Below, piece after piece: positions 17,662 to 26,077 of a DNA stretch of 64,000 nt (the first letter of the stretch is position 1; every line of letters starts with the position of its first letter). Below the pieces are notes generated by a model. It saw only the letters and a program-made list of their open reading frames with translations, ran no database searches and had not been told where the DNA came from. Source of the stretch: CAVYWD01 sp963772225. Lineage in GTDB: Bacteria > Myxococcota > Myxococcia > Myxococcales > UBA5297. The DNA lies in assembly GCA_963772225.1 (NCBI GenBank), contig CAVYWD010000003.1:124001-188000 (forward strand), written 5' to 3'. The position numbers and the translations under genes were made by a program.

Positions 17662-18495
17662 ATGAGTCAGACATTTCCGAGCTCGGAGGGGAGCCGGCCT
17701 CGGAGGCGGCCGCCCGGCGGGCCGGTGCTTCGAGACCTCCCTCCGGACCAGATGGTCGCCGAGGTCGACTGGTCGCGGTGGTACCTCGACGAGGACGAGA
17801 GGGTCGAGAGCTACGAGCAGGGGGCGATCATCCGAGTCATGCTCTCGTCGCTGTCCGAGCTCGCTCGGCAGCGCGGGTGGACGCGAATTCTCTTCGGCGC
17901 GGACAACTATTTCGCCTGGGTGCCCGAGGAGCCGAGAGTCCGGGTTTCCCCGGACGTCTATTTGGTGGACGACCCGCCCGCGCCGCCCATCCCGAGCGGC
18001 TGGCAGACCTGGCAGGAAGGCCACCACCCGCCTCGCTGGGCCGTGGAGATCGTCTCCAGCGATTGGAAGAAGGATTACCTCGAGGCGCCGGAGAAATACG
18101 CGCAGCTCGGCTGTCGAGAGCTGGTCTTGTTCGACCCCGACGTGGCGCGACTCGCGGTGAAGAACAAGCTGCGCGAGGCCCTCACGGTGTACCGCAAGGG
18201 CGCGGACGGCCTGTTCGTCAGGGTCTATGCGGGGGCGGGGCCTTGCTACAGCGTCGAGATCGACGCCTGGCTTCACGCTCGGCTGGAGGGTCCGGTCGCC
18301 CGGTTGCGCATCGCCCTGGACGAGCGGGGCAGGGAGACCGTCCCGACGGAGGCGGAGAGCGCCCAGGCGGAGGCGGAGCGCGCTCAGGCGGAGGCGGAGC
18401 GCGCCGACGAGGAGGCGAGGCGGCGCGCCGAGGCAGAGGGGCGCGTTCGAGAGCTGGAGGAGCGCCTCCGCAAGCTGGAAGGCTCGCGCGAATAG
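17662..18495 (+). CDS. Uma2-family (DUF820) nuclease-like protein with C-terminal coiled coil
   Basis: Residues about 30-215 match the Uma2 PD-(D/E)XK-like fold: SYEQGAIIRVML, RVSPDVYLVD, WAVEIVSSDWKKDY and YAQLGCRELVLFDP, with Asp, Glu and Lys in nuclease positions. From about residue 225 the protein is a long charged helix with three near-repeats of AEAERAQ, a coiled coil ending ELEERLRKLEG. Activity of Uma2 proteins is not well shown; they are abundant in cyanobacteria and myxobacteria. ATG at 17662, no strong ribosome site. It stands alone. Confidence 0.82.
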   Translation: MSQTFPSSEGSRPRRRPPGGPVLRDLPPDQMVAEVDWSRWYLDEDERVESYEQGAIIRVMLSSLSELARQRGWTRILFGADNYFAWVPEEPRVRVSPDVYLVDDPPAPPIPSGWQTWQEGHHPPRWAVEIVSSDWKKDYLEAPEKYAQLGCRELVLFDPDVARLAVKNKLREALTVYRKGADGLFVRVYAGAGPCYSVEIDAWLHARLEGPVARLRIALDERGRETVPTEAESAQAEAERAQAEAERADEEARRRAEAEGRVRELEERLRKLEGSRE

Positions 18496-18526
18496 GGGCG
18501 CGCCGATCCGGTCGACGGGGTCCAGG

Positions 18527-19165
18527 CTACTCGCGCACCATGACGCCCTGAGCGCGAAGAAAGGCCCGCGCGGTGCGGGCGCCGCCGCCGCCGGCGAATT
18601 CGTGCAGGTGCGACGGGATGCCCAGCCCGCGCGCGGCGGCGACGTGCTCGGGTCGGTCGTCGAGGTAGGCGCAGCGCTTTGGATCGAGCCCGAACCGGGC
18701 GAGCGCCGCTTCAAAGAACGCGGGGTCGGGCTTTATGTGCCGCGCCTCATACGAGAGGTGAAGGCCGGTGAGCCGGCCCAGCACCGGCATGCGCGGCTTC
18801 AGATGAGCGAAGTGCAGCGGGTCGGTGTTCGAGGCGAGATAGGCAGGGTGGCCGAGCTGAAGGACCTCGTCGGCGAGCGCCTCCATCTCGGGGTACGGGT
18901 CGAAGATGTCGCACCAGGCGCCGGCGAGCGCGTCTTGCGAGACGTCGCGCCGGCCGAGCTGCGTTCGCAGGTGACCGAGAAAGGCGTCGGGCCCCAGGTC
19001 TCCTCGGTTGCAGGCGAGCGACGCTTCGCTGAAGTAGAGGTGCGCCGCGTCGAGGCTCCCCGACGCACGCGGTTCCGCCAGGGCCCTCAGGCGCGAAAGG
19101 CCGCGCTCGAGGTCGAGTCGCACGAGCACGTTTCCCAGGTCGAAGAGCACCGCCGGCTGCGCCAT
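18527..19165 (-). CDS. HAD-IA family hydrolase
   Basis: The 212-residue protein has all HAD motifs: FDLGNVLV (motif I, first Asp replaced within the usual FDxGNVL variant), ASNTD (II), KPDPAFF (III Lys) and YLDDRPEHV (IV). This pattern is that of the YihX/alpha-D-glucose-1-phosphate phosphatase-like or epoxide-hydrolase N-domain group. Substrate unknown. The ATG at 19165 is preferred because it starts directly before the first strand (MAQPAVLFDLG). The tautomerase gene lies 35 bp upstream on the same strand. Confidence 0.85.
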   Translation of the reverse strand: MAQPAVLFDLGNVLVRLDLERGLSRLRALAEPRASGSLDAAHLYFSEASLACNRGDLGPDAFLGHLRTQLGRRDVSQDALAGAWCDIFDPYPEMEALADEVLQLGHPAYLASNTDPLHFAHLKPRMPVLGRLTGLHLSYEARHIKPDPAFFEAALARFGLDPKRCAYLDDRPEHVAAARGLGIPSHLHEFAGGGGARTARAFLRAQGVMVRE

Positions 19166-19200
19166 GAGATTCTCCGATTCGATTGCGGTCGCCGCGATTC

Positions 19201-19593
19201 TCAGACGTCGACCTTGAACCCCAGCGGGACCTCGCTCGCCATCTTTCCGCCGCCGATCCCCCAATCGGTGAGGGGCGGCTCGCGCAAGACGATGATCATG
19301 TCCGCTGGAGAGATGCCAGGCCGCTCGGAGAGGTTTCGGACGATGGCGGCGTAGAGCTTTCGCTTGGCGTCGAGGGAGCGCCCGGGGAAGACGGTGAGCT
19401 CGATGGAGAGAAAGGCGGGGCTCTTGCCTTCCATGACCTCGAAGTTCTCGCGCGAAAGCTCGTGAAGGACCTGGTTGCGATCGCCCGGGGGGATTTGAAA
19501 AGCCTCGACCAGCGCGGAATGGACGCCGTCGAGGATGGCCTTGCGATATTCGACGGGCCGCCCTTCGAGCATTTCAATTCGGACCAAAGGCAT
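19201..19593 (-). CDS. Tautomerase family protein
   Basis: The ATG at 19593 gives MPLVRIEMLEGR, placing the catalytic Pro right after the initiator Met, as needed in 4-oxalocrotonate tautomerase-like enzymes; the upstream in-frame ATG (MEES..) would bury it. The 130-residue protein is double the size of classic 4-OT monomers, with a second beta-alpha-beta unit (FLSIELTVFPGRSLDAKRKL), so it is of the cis-CAAD/MIF-like size class. Substrate unknown. It may be co-transcribed with the HAD gene. Confidence 0.85.
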   Translation of the reverse strand: MPLVRIEMLEGRPVEYRKAILDGVHSALVEAFQIPPGDRNQVLHELSRENFEVMEGKSPAFLSIELTVFPGRSLDAKRKLYAAIVRNLSERPGISPADMIIVLREPPLTDWGIGGGKMASEVPLGFKVDV

Positions 19594-19634
19594 GGATTCC
19601 TCCATGGCGCCGCGGCGCCGGTTGAATCGACTCC

Positions 19635-21017
19635 TCAGGCGCGCGCGACCGCGAGCACGCTCATCCCGACCGGCGGCTGGAGCCGCTGCTCGGCCTGGGC
19701 GACCAACGGCGCGAGCAGGTCATAGAGGCGCAGCTGCATGGCCGGCACCGCGCGGCGCTTGAAAATGCGGCCGTTCACGAACCACCCCGGGATGCCGAGG
19801 AGGTTCATGGACTCGAGCTTCTCTACCGTGAACCCGCAGCCTTCGAGGAGGTCGCGCAGGCCCTGCTTGGTGTAGCGCCGGTAATGGCCCACGGCCTCGT
19901 CCATGGAGCCGAAGAGCGCCGGGTTCGCCGGCACCAGGACGACCAGTCGGCCGCCCGGCGGCAGGGTGCTCTTGAAACGCAGCACGGCGGCGCGGTCGTC
20001 GGCGATGTGCTCCAGCACGTTCGAGAGCAGGACCGAGTCGAACCGGTACTGCTTTAGCGCCTGCCAATCCGCGTCCTCGACGCCGGCGAGGTGAGGGACG
20101 AGCTGCGGAGTGTGGGCGAAGAGGTTTTTCAGGCGGTCGTAATAGAACCGGTCGATCTCCAAAGCGACCACGAGCTCGCGCCCGGGCGCGATATGGCGGC
20201 TGATGGTGCCGATGCCCGCCCCCACCTCGAGGACGCGCTGGCCCAGGTGCAGGGAGAGCTTGCGGCCGAGCCAGGCGTTGTAGCGCGGCGCGCCCTCCTC
20301 CATGCGCAGGAGGGTGTTGTAGCCCTCGTGGCGGTTGTCGGCGTCGTTGGAGGTGGTGGCGTAGCGCAGGAGCGTGAGCGCGCGGTCGAGCTTGTGGCCC
20401 AGGCCCTCGCGCGAGCGCCTTGCGGCGACCGTGATGGGCACCTCGTGGATTCGGAAGAGCTGCGCGGCGAGCTTGACGGCGATCTCCGCGTCGATGCCGG
20501 CGTCGGAGGCGGCGAGGGGCAGGCCTTTGAGGATCTCCGCGCGGAAGGCTTTGAGGCCGGTCTCCGCGTCGGCGAGCTTCAGGTCGGTCATGGCCCCGGT
20601 GAGCAGGGAGACGGCGTCGTCGGTCAGCCGGTCGTAGAAGCTGCCCACCGCCCAGGCGTCCGACGAGCCCAAGAGCCCGAAGCGCACGCCGTAGACGGCC
20701 TCTGCGCGGCGCTCGACCAAGGGCTCGATGAGGAGAGGGTAGTCGCTGGCGCGGTAGGCGGGGTCCGGGTCCTGGAGGATGACGAGCTCGCCCCGCGCCT
20801 CGGGGAGCGCGGCGCGGATGGCGCTGCCGCGGCCGCTGGCGGTGGTGAGGGTGCGCGCGCCCAGGGCGGCGAGCTCGGCGCGGTCGGGCTCGCTGAGCGC
20901 GCCGCTGACGATGACCTCCGCGACCTGGGGGAGCGCGAGCGCGGAGCGCAGGAGGGGCAAGAGCTCGGGGACTGCCGCGCGGTGGGTGACGGGGACGAGG
21001 ACGGTGGCGCGATCCAT
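19635..21017 (-). CDS. Bifunctional GT2 glycosyltransferase/SAM-dependent methyltransferase
   Basis: The 460-residue protein joins two domains. Residues 1-225 are a GT-A family 2 glycosyltransferase (TVLVPVTHRAAVPELLPLL, QDPDPAY as the DxD region, then ADAETGLKAFRAEIL). Residues about 245-460 are a class I methyltransferase (VLEVGAGIGTIS motif I, ALEIDRFY, DSVLLSNVLEHIADD, LPPGGRLVVLVPA, GHYRRYTKQGL). Proteins of this type modify polyprenyl sugars or surface glycans. ATG at 21017; the upstream reading would add 35 low-complexity residues. It is separate from its neighbours by 30 bp or more. Confidence 0.88.
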   Translation of the reverse strand: MDRATVLVPVTHRAAVPELLPLLRSALALPQVAEVIVSGALSEPDRAELAALGARTLTTASGRGSAIRAALPEARGELVILQDPDPAYRASDYPLLIEPLVERRAEAVYGVRFGLLGSSDAWAVGSFYDRLTDDAVSLLTGAMTDLKLADAETGLKAFRAEILKGLPLAASDAGIDAEIAVKLAAQLFRIHEVPITVAARRSREGLGHKLDRALTLLRYATTSNDADNRHEGYNTLLRMEEGAPRYNAWLGRKLSLHLGQRVLEVGAGIGTISRHIAPGRELVVALEIDRFYYDRLKNLFAHTPQLVPHLAGVEDADWQALKQYRFDSVLLSNVLEHIADDRAAVLRFKSTLPPGGRLVVLVPANPALFGSMDEAVGHYRRYTKQGLRDLLEGCGFTVEKLESMNLLGIPGWFVNGRIFKRRAVPAMQLRLYDLLAPLVAQAEQRLQPPVGMSVLAVARA

Positions 21018-21158
21018 GGATGCCGGTCTGTAGCACGGGGGCGGCGGAGTGGGTAGCGCCCGCGAGGCCTCCCGGCCCGCGGGGCTGCGGCGCGCCGGGT
21101 CAGAGCTTGTGTGCCCCTTCACGGTGGAAGAAGTGGCTGTTGCTGCGCTCGGATCGGG

Positions 21159-21530
21159 TCAGGGACGCCTGCAGACGGCGCCCTTCACCAACGAGCTGTC
21201 CTCCCGAATCCAGTCCCGGAAGCATTCAAGGATGGCAGACAGCTTGCTCGCGTCGCCCGCTCCGTCGAACTTGCCGTTCCTGATTTGGCAGACCATCCAC
21301 TCGGCTCCGCCAACAAAGCCGTTGGCCTCTGACGGCGGATCGCCGGCTACCTCGAGAATCCGCTCATCCGCCACCTGGGCTTCGATATCGATCTTCACCC
21401 ACCAGCCCGGATTGTCGGTGGTCTCGATCACGACGCCTTGGCCGTGCTCCCACCCGCCATTGCACCTGGCCCCGAACCACATTTCCAGCCACCGAAGATT
21501 GGTTTGCTCTCGGCCCATGTGGCACTCCAC
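21159..21530 (-). CDS. Imm53-family immunity protein, orphan
   Basis: The 123-residue protein contains LRWLEMWFGARCNGGWEHGQ followed by GVVIETTDNPGWWVKIDIEA, the signature of the Imm53 family of polymorphic-toxin immunity proteins. Such proteins bind and neutralise a partner toxin delivered by contact. No toxin gene or secretion gene is adjacent: downstream is the GT2 gene and upstream a beta-barrel gene on the same strand. The start could be ATG 21530 or ATG 21518. Local GC and codon use look a little lower than the neighbours, in keeping with transfer. Confidence 0.75.
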   Translation of the reverse strand: MECHMGREQTNLRWLEMWFGARCNGGWEHGQGVVIETTDNPGWWVKIDIEAQVADERILEVAGDPPSEANGFVGGAEWMVCQIRNGKFDGAGDASKLSAILECFRDWIREDSSLVKGAVCRRP

Positions 21531-21578
21531 GACTCAAGGCAGATGGCCTGCTCGGGTGCGTTGTCGAAGCGTTGGCTG

Positions 21579-22859
21579 TTACCGGCCCCCCACGGAGCCA
21601 CTCTCCCCAATCGCCATCGCCCCGCCGATCCCCGCGCCAATTTGCGCTGCCGGCGCAGCCCCGTCGGCCTGAATTCGATACACCTGCCCCGCCGCGACCC
21701 ACAGGTGGAGAAACGGGCTGAGCCGGTGCCGCGCCTCCAACATCGCGAAGACTCGCTGCGGGTTATGCCCCCATGCAAATGCGCGCGCCGCCGCGAAGGC
21801 GGCTACCTCCAGAGAATCGAGCTCGACGGACCCGACGGCCGAAGCGTCATTCTCGCCGGTGACGCGCTTGGAGAGCGAAACAGAGGCCGAGAATCCCCGA
21901 GCCCGAAAGCGCACCTCAGCCCGCCCGCCGTTGGAGGCACCCCTCGTGAGCTCAGCCTTGGGCAACGGGCGGGAGGATTCCTCGGCGTAGAGGGTGCGCA
22001 GCGCGAATCGCTCGATGGAGTAGGCTAAGTCGAAATACTCCGGCTGATACGGCAGCTGCGCGCGGCGCCATTCGCCCCGGAGCGAGAGATCCACGCCGGA
22101 GAATGAAAGGTCTGCGAGCACTCCGGCGTGCAGGCCAAATCCGCCGCCGCGGCCGTTCAGGTCCAAGTACGGCGCCACCTTCACGTGCTCCGCGCGGTAC
22201 ACGGACGCGTCCAGTCCGAGCCCGTACACGGTCGCCCGCGGTGCGGCGCCTCGGGGCGCCGTCCAATCGGAGAAGAGAGAGAGAGCCGCATGCACGCGGT
22301 CGTCCGGCGCTCCCCCGCCCAGCGACAGCGGCTCCACGCTGGCGATGGCGCCGAGGACGCCGGGGTCCAACACGTCCGACGCGAGGGCCTCCACCGCGAA
22401 CGCGCCCACCGCGGCGCGGCCGTTGAACCCGAGCGGCTGGCGGTCGGGATCCAGAGAATTCCCGAAGTCGCTGACGATGGTTCCGTGGCCCACGTCGCGG
22501 TGGGCCAGCGCCCCGAGCTTCAGGGTGAGCGCCCGCTCGAAGGCGACGAAGCTTACGCTGCGCAGCGCCCGCCCAAGGTCGGCGCGCGTGTCCCAGTCTT
22601 CCGAGCGGAGCAGGCCTCGGCTCCGCGCGAGCGACCCGTTCAAGCGCAGCCGCAAGGGTAGGGCGAGGTCGACCTCGAGCGACTCCCAGTCCACCCGCGC
22701 GCCGGGCGCGATGAGCCCGAAGACCTCGCCGTCGAAGGACTCGGGGCCGACCTCCAGAATCGCCAGGGCGCGCGGCGCCTCGGCCCGGGCGGCGCCCCAC
22801 GCGAGCATGGCGAGCCCCGCCGCGAGGCCCCTGAGCCCCAGCCGCGCGACCCGGCGCAT
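21579..22859 (-). CDS. Outer-membrane beta-barrel-like protein of sigma-factor operon
   Basis: The 426-residue protein has a signal peptide (GLAAGLAMLAWGAARAEA) and then alternating hydrophobic/polar strands throughout (for example VDLALPLRLRLNGSLARSRG and ATVYGLGLDASVYRAEHVKV), typical of a transmembrane barrel. I do not recognise a specific family. It is the fourth gene after sigma factor, anti-sigma factor and a small exported protein, with 4 bp to the upstream gene, so its synthesis is probably under control of that ECF factor. Confidence 0.65.
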   Translation of the reverse strand: MRRVARLGLRGLAAGLAMLAWGAARAEAPRALAILEVGPESFDGEVFGLIAPGARVDWESLEVDLALPLRLRLNGSLARSRGLLRSEDWDTRADLGRALRSVSFVAFERALTLKLGALAHRDVGHGTIVSDFGNSLDPDRQPLGFNGRAAVGAFAVEALASDVLDPGVLGAIASVEPLSLGGGAPDDRVHAALSLFSDWTAPRGAAPRATVYGLGLDASVYRAEHVKVAPYLDLNGRGGGFGLHAGVLADLSFSGVDLSLRGEWRRAQLPYQPEYFDLAYSIERFALRTLYAEESSRPLPKAELTRGASNGGRAEVRFRARGFSASVSLSKRVTGENDASAVGSVELDSLEVAAFAAARAFAWGHNPQRVFAMLEARHRLSPFLHLWVAAGQVYRIQADGAAPAAQIGAGIGGAMAIGESGSVGGR

Positions 22860-22863
22860 GAAG

Positions 22864-23322
22864 CTATCGGCGGATGCTGACGAAGAGGGAGCCGCCCGCC
22901 TGCGAGCCCGCGCGCACGATGACCTCGCCGCCCGCGGGGATGGCGTACTCCGCCGGGGCGCCCGGCACCGCGACGTGGACCTTGGCGCGCCCGTTGCGCT
23001 CGAGCCCGGAGAAGGTCACGTCGGCCTTGCCTTTGGGGAGCGCCACCGAGGCGGTCTGCCCCTCGGCGAGGTCCATCGATTGCGGCCCGCCCACGACCTG
23101 GTAGCTCGAGAAGGCCAGGTTCTGGGACTTGAAGTCGCGCGCCATCTTCTCGAGGCGATGGTCGACGCCGCTGCCCTTGTTCGAGGCGAGCGCCACCACG
23201 ACCTCGAGGTGGACGCGGGGCGCCGCGGCGGCGGCGGGCAGCGGAGCGGCGAGAGCGGCGCCGCCGAAAGCGAGGGCCAAGGCGAGGGTGCGCGAGCGAA
23301 CGGCTGCAAGGGCGGGGCTCAA
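22864..23322 (-). CDS. Small exported protein of sigma-factor operon
   Basis: The likely start is TTG at 23322, overlapping the anti-sigma stop (TTGA arrangement); no ATG or GTG precedes the signal peptide LALALAFGGAALAAPLPAAA. The mature part (about 115 residues) reads HLEVVVALASNKGSGVDHRL and later VALPKGKADVTFSGLERNGR, a beta-sandwich-like domain also seen in unnamed myxobacterial proteins. Function unknown; placement suggests an envelope stress output or regulator. Confidence 0.6.
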   Translation of the reverse strand: MSPALAAVRSRTLALALAFGGAALAAPLPAAAAAPRVHLEVVVALASNKGSGVDHRLEKMARDFKSQNLAFSSYQVVGGPQSMDLAEGQTASVALPKGKADVTFSGLERNGRAKVHVAVPGAPAEYAIPAGGEVIVRAGSQAGGSLFVSIRR

Positions 23323-23882
23323 AGATCGCCTCCGGCGGGTGGCTCTTTTGTCATGTCGAGCGGGGCCGTTTCGCCCTCGCCCGACTCGGGTCGGTTGACC
23401 AGCATGATGAGCGTCTTGCCGTCGTCCGTCTTCAGGATCACCGGCTGGACGCTCGGGTCCTCGAGCTTGAGCTCGCGCAGCACGACCTCGGCGGACGGCG
23501 ACGAGCCGGAGGCCGCCCGCCACGCCAGGGGCACCGCCACCGCCAGGGTGACGGCCGCGGTGGCCAGCGACGAGAGAACGGCCGTGCGGTGGTACGTGAG
23601 GATCTCCGACCACGCCACCCGCAGCCGCTCGAAGAGCGACGGCCGCTCGGGCGCGACCTGCCGGAGCACGTCGTCGGCGAAGCGCGAGAAGTCCGCCTCC
23701 TCGGCCCTCGAAGCGAAGGTCTGCGCGACCGCCGCCGAAAGCGCCCTCAGGTCGGTGAGCCGGGCGCGGCAGTCGGAGCATCCCGACAGGTGGAGCTCCA
23801 CCTGGGCGCGCTCCTTGGCGCTCACTTCATCGTCGGCGTACGCCGAGAGCAGCATCTGGAATCTGTCGCACGCGCTTCCCAT
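23319..23882 (-). CDS. Anti-sigma factor with zinc-finger and one membrane helix
   Basis: The 187-residue protein starts MGSACDRFQMLLSAYADDEV and has the ZAS-type HLSGCSDCRARL (His-x3-Cys-x2-Cys). A membrane segment lies near residues 100-122 (TAVLSSLATAAVTLAVAVPLAW), and the rest (ELKLEDPSVQPVILKTDDGK) would face the periplasm. It should hold the neighbouring ECF sigma factor inactive at the membrane until a signal arrives. It lies 30 bp after the sigma gene and overlaps the next gene. Confidence 0.85.
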   Translation of the reverse strand: MGSACDRFQMLLSAYADDEVSAKERAQVELHLSGCSDCRARLTDLRALSAAVAQTFASRAEEADFSRFADDVLRQVAPERPSLFERLRVAWSEILTYHRTAVLSSLATAAVTLAVAVPLAWRAASGSSPSAEVVLRELKLEDPSVQPVILKTDDGKTLIMLVNRPESGEGETAPLDMTKEPPAGGDL

Positions 23883-23912
23883 GCCGCCTCGCTCGCCGCC
23901 TGCCGCAAGAAG

Positions 23913-24527
23913 TCACTCTTCGCCCAAGCTCTCCACCGCCGCCGTCGGGCCCAGGTAGTCCCTCAAGATCTCCTGGGCCTTCGCCCGGGCGTGGAAGAGC
24001 CGGCTCATCACCGTGCCCTTCGGGATCTTGAGAATGCGCGAGAGGTCCTCGTAGCTCAGGCCATCCAGCTCCCGCAGCAGGAGGATCTCCCGGTGCTTCT
24101 CCGGGATCTGCTCGAGCGCCTCCTGGATCTTCTCGGCCAGCTCGGCGCGCAGCACGGCTTTCTGCGGGTTGTTTCCCAGCCGCGTCGCCAGGATCCCGTC
24201 GGTCGCCGCCTCTGCCTGGTCGAGCTTCTCATCGAGCTCCACCTTCTCCGCCTGCCCCCCGCCCGCGCGGCGAAGCCGGTCGACGCACAGGTTGGCGACG
24301 ATGCGGTAGAGCCAGGTGTAGAAGCTCGAGTCGCCCTTGAAGTGGTCCAGGTATTTGTAGACCTTGACGAATGCCTCCTGGGCGACGTCCATCGCCTCTT
24401 CCTTGTCCTTCAGCATGCCCAGCGCCTGGGCGTACGCCTTGCGCTGGTACCGCTCGACCAGCAGGCGGAACGCCGCCTGGTCGCCCTGACGACACCGCCT
24501 TGCGAGCGTCAAGTCGTCGGGCTGCAC
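23913..24527 (-). CDS. ECF sigma factor (RpoE-like)
   Basis: The 204-residue protein has sigma region 2 (FRLLVERYQRKAYAQALGML, DVAQEAFVKVYKYLDHFKGD, FYTWLYRIVANLCVDRLRR) and region 4 (IPEKHREILLLRELDGLSYE, GTVMSRLFHARAK). It directs RNA polymerase to stress genes and heads the operon sigma / anti-sigma / exported protein / beta-barrel. GTG at 24527 is chosen because GGAG lies about 9 bases before it and the first conserved residues (DLTLARRCRQGDQ) follow at once. Confidence 0.9.
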   Translation of the reverse strand: MQPDDLTLARRCRQGDQAAFRLLVERYQRKAYAQALGMLKDKEEAMDVAQEAFVKVYKYLDHFKGDSSFYTWLYRIVANLCVDRLRRAGGGQAEKVELDEKLDQAEAATDGILATRLGNNPQKAVLRAELAEKIQEALEQIPEKHREILLLRELDGLSYEDLSRILKIPKGTVMSRLFHARAKAQEILRDYLGPTAAVESLGEE

Positions 24528-24583
24528 CTTGGTAACTCCGAAGGGGGTAGACGGGGTCAGCGCGGGAAAATTCACGAGGCCTT

Positions 24584-25279
24584 TTAACCCGAAGCTGCGG
24601 TGGGCGAGCAAGGGCCGCCCATCTGAGGGCCGGATGCTATGGGAGGTGGGCCGCCCCCGCAAGGTTCTCTTGCCAATTCAAGGCGATAGGCGCGCCGCGG
24701 CCGACTGGATGCTCGGACAGCTTCGAGGCCCCCATGATCTCCGGCGCGCCAGCACGCGCTCCTCAGACGGCGGAGAGCTCGGGGCCGGTAGCGCACGACG
24801 CCCGGGCCCCCGGCCAGCGCGCCGGGCCGGAGCTCGAGCGCCATGAAGGCCTCGTCCCGGCAGCTCCTCTCCCAGCGCAGGCCGAACCGGCTCGCGCGCT
24901 GAAAGCCGAACCGCGGGTAGTAGTCGGGATGGCCCAGCACGACGACGGCGCCGCATCCGGCCTGCGCCAGGCGGTCGAGGCCGCTTCGCACGAGGGCCGA
25001 GCCGACCCCCCGGCGCTGATGCCCCGGGAGGACGGCCATCGGCGCCAGCCCGACCGCGGCGATGGGACCCCCGGCGCGCTCGATGTCGACCGGCGAAAAC
25101 AGGATGTGGCCCACGAGCGCGCCCTCGGCGACCGCCACCAACGAAAGAGTGACGGCGCCGCTCGCCCGGAGCGCCTCGACGAGCGCGGCCTCCGCGGGCC
25201 TGCCGAAGGCGAGCTCATTCACCAGGGCGACTGCGCCGCAGTCGCCGGGCAGCTCGGGCCGGATTTCGAGGTCGGTCAC
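24584..25279 (-). CDS. GNAT N-acetyltransferase, C-terminus shifted by one base
   Basis: From the GTG at 25279 the protein reads TDLEIRPELPGDCGAVALVN and continues as a YhbS-like GNAT: VAEGALVGHILFSPV, APMAVLPGHQRRGVGSALV (acetyl-CoA loop), GHPDYYPRFGFQRA, EAFMALELRPGALAG. The family ends near VVRYRP; here the frame slides into Arg-rich nonsense to 24584. Removing one base from the G run at 24782-24785 (plus strand) restores RPELSAV and a stop at 24763. The real product is therefore probably 171 residues. The start is 11 bp after the remnant of an SRPBCC gene. Acceptor unknown. Confidence 0.8.
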   Translation of the reverse strand: MTDLEIRPELPGDCGAVALVNELAFGRPAEAALVEALRASGAVTLSLVAVAEGALVGHILFSPVDIERAGGPIAAVGLAPMAVLPGHQRRGVGSALVRSGLDRLAQAGCGAVVVLGHPDYYPRFGFQRASRFGLRWERSCRDEAFMALELRPGALAGGPGVVRYRPRALRRLRSACWRAGDHGGLEAVRASSRPRRAYRLELAREPCGGGPPPIASGPQMGGPCSPTAASG

Positions 25280-25289
25280 CTCGCCCGCT

Positions 25290-25383
25290 TTAGCGCGAGG
25301 CCTGCTTGCGCTCGGCTGCGAAGGCGCGGGCAAGGTTCTTCCAGAACTCGGAGTCCTCGCGCTGAATGACTTTGGCTCGAGCG
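25290..25383 (-). pseudogene. C-terminal remnant of SRPBCC protein gene
   Basis: The minus strand reads ARAKVIQREDSEFWKNLARA then FAAERKQASR and a TAA. This matches the end of the intact gene at 26852-27325 (WKNLARAFAAERKQGSR). Nucleotide similarity between 25240-25380 and 26800-26940 covers the gene end, the 11-bp spacer and the start of the GNAT gene, so this is one half of a duplicated junction. Confidence 0.8.
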
Positions 25384-25713
25384 ACACGGGTGCAGAACAT
25401 ACTCGACTCCATCCATTGTTTGTTGCCGAAGGCGAACCGCAGTGATTAGGTAACGTCTCGTCGCAGCGCAAGGTCCCTGAGCGTCCCTGAGCCAAGGAAG
25501 CGAGGGGCTTTCTTCAGACCGTCCGAGGTCAGGATGGCTGCGCTGACCGACCCTTCGGCGAGTTTACCGCCGACCCCGTCTACCCGGACAGCTGCGCAGC
25601 TCTCCCAGGCGCGCGGAAGATCGCAGCCCGAACCAAGACGAGACGCTGTCGGCCGAGCCAGCGCGCGGCCAGGCTCCCCGGCGGCGATCACGCCCCTTCT
25701 AGGACCCCGCTCG

Positions 25714-25759
25714 AAGGAGGTGGCGCGCGTGAACCATGGTTGACGTGACGTAAACCATG
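25714..25759 (+). promoter_or_regulatory. Leader region of the HigB-like toxin gene with palindromes and a five-codon frame
   Basis: AAGGAGG at 25714-25720 precedes ATGGTTGACGTGACGTAA (25735-25752), a five-codon frame MVDVT. The palindrome AACCATGGTT (25732-25741) is echoed by AAACCATGG at the toxin start codon (25757). Toxin-antitoxin operons are usually autoregulated at such inverted repeats, so this is a candidate HigA operator; the mini-frame could couple ribosomes to the toxin start, which has no ribosome site of its own. Confidence 0.35.
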
Positions 25760-26065
25760 GCCTACATTCTCGATGTGTGGACGATCCTCACGACCGAATC
25801 GTTCAACACCTGGTTCGCGAAGCTTCGAGACGGTCAAGGGCGCGCGCGCATCCAAGCTCGCATCGATCGTGCCGCGGCAGGCAGCCTGGGCAACTGCGCT
25901 CCCGTTGGCGGGGGCGTCTCGGAGATGAAGATGGACGTTGGCCCAGGCTACCGCATGTACTTTGTTCAGCGCGGTCTGGAAGTCATCATCCTGCTCGCGG
26001 GAGGCGACAAGTCGACGCAGGCGAAGGACATCGTCCTCGCGAAGGAGCTGGCGCGGCAGGTCTAG
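25757..26065 (+). CDS. RelE/ParE-superfamily toxin, HigB-like
   Basis: The 102-residue protein matches the putative addiction-module killer family: FNTWFAKLRDGQGRARIQAR, GGGVSEMKMDVGPGYRMYFV and EVIILLAGGDKSTQAKDI. Arg, Lys and Tyr positions typical of ribosome-dependent mRNA interferases are present. Toxin first, antitoxin second (12 bp apart) is the HigBA order. The module sits inside a duplicated SRPBCC-GNAT junction, consistent with arrival by insertion. Confidence 0.88.
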   Translation: MAYILDVWTILTTESFNTWFAKLRDGQGRARIQARIDRAAAGSLGNCAPVGGGVSEMKMDVGPGYRMYFVQRGLEVIILLAGGDKSTQAKDIVLAKELARQV

Positions 26066-26077
26066 AAGAGGTGGCGC

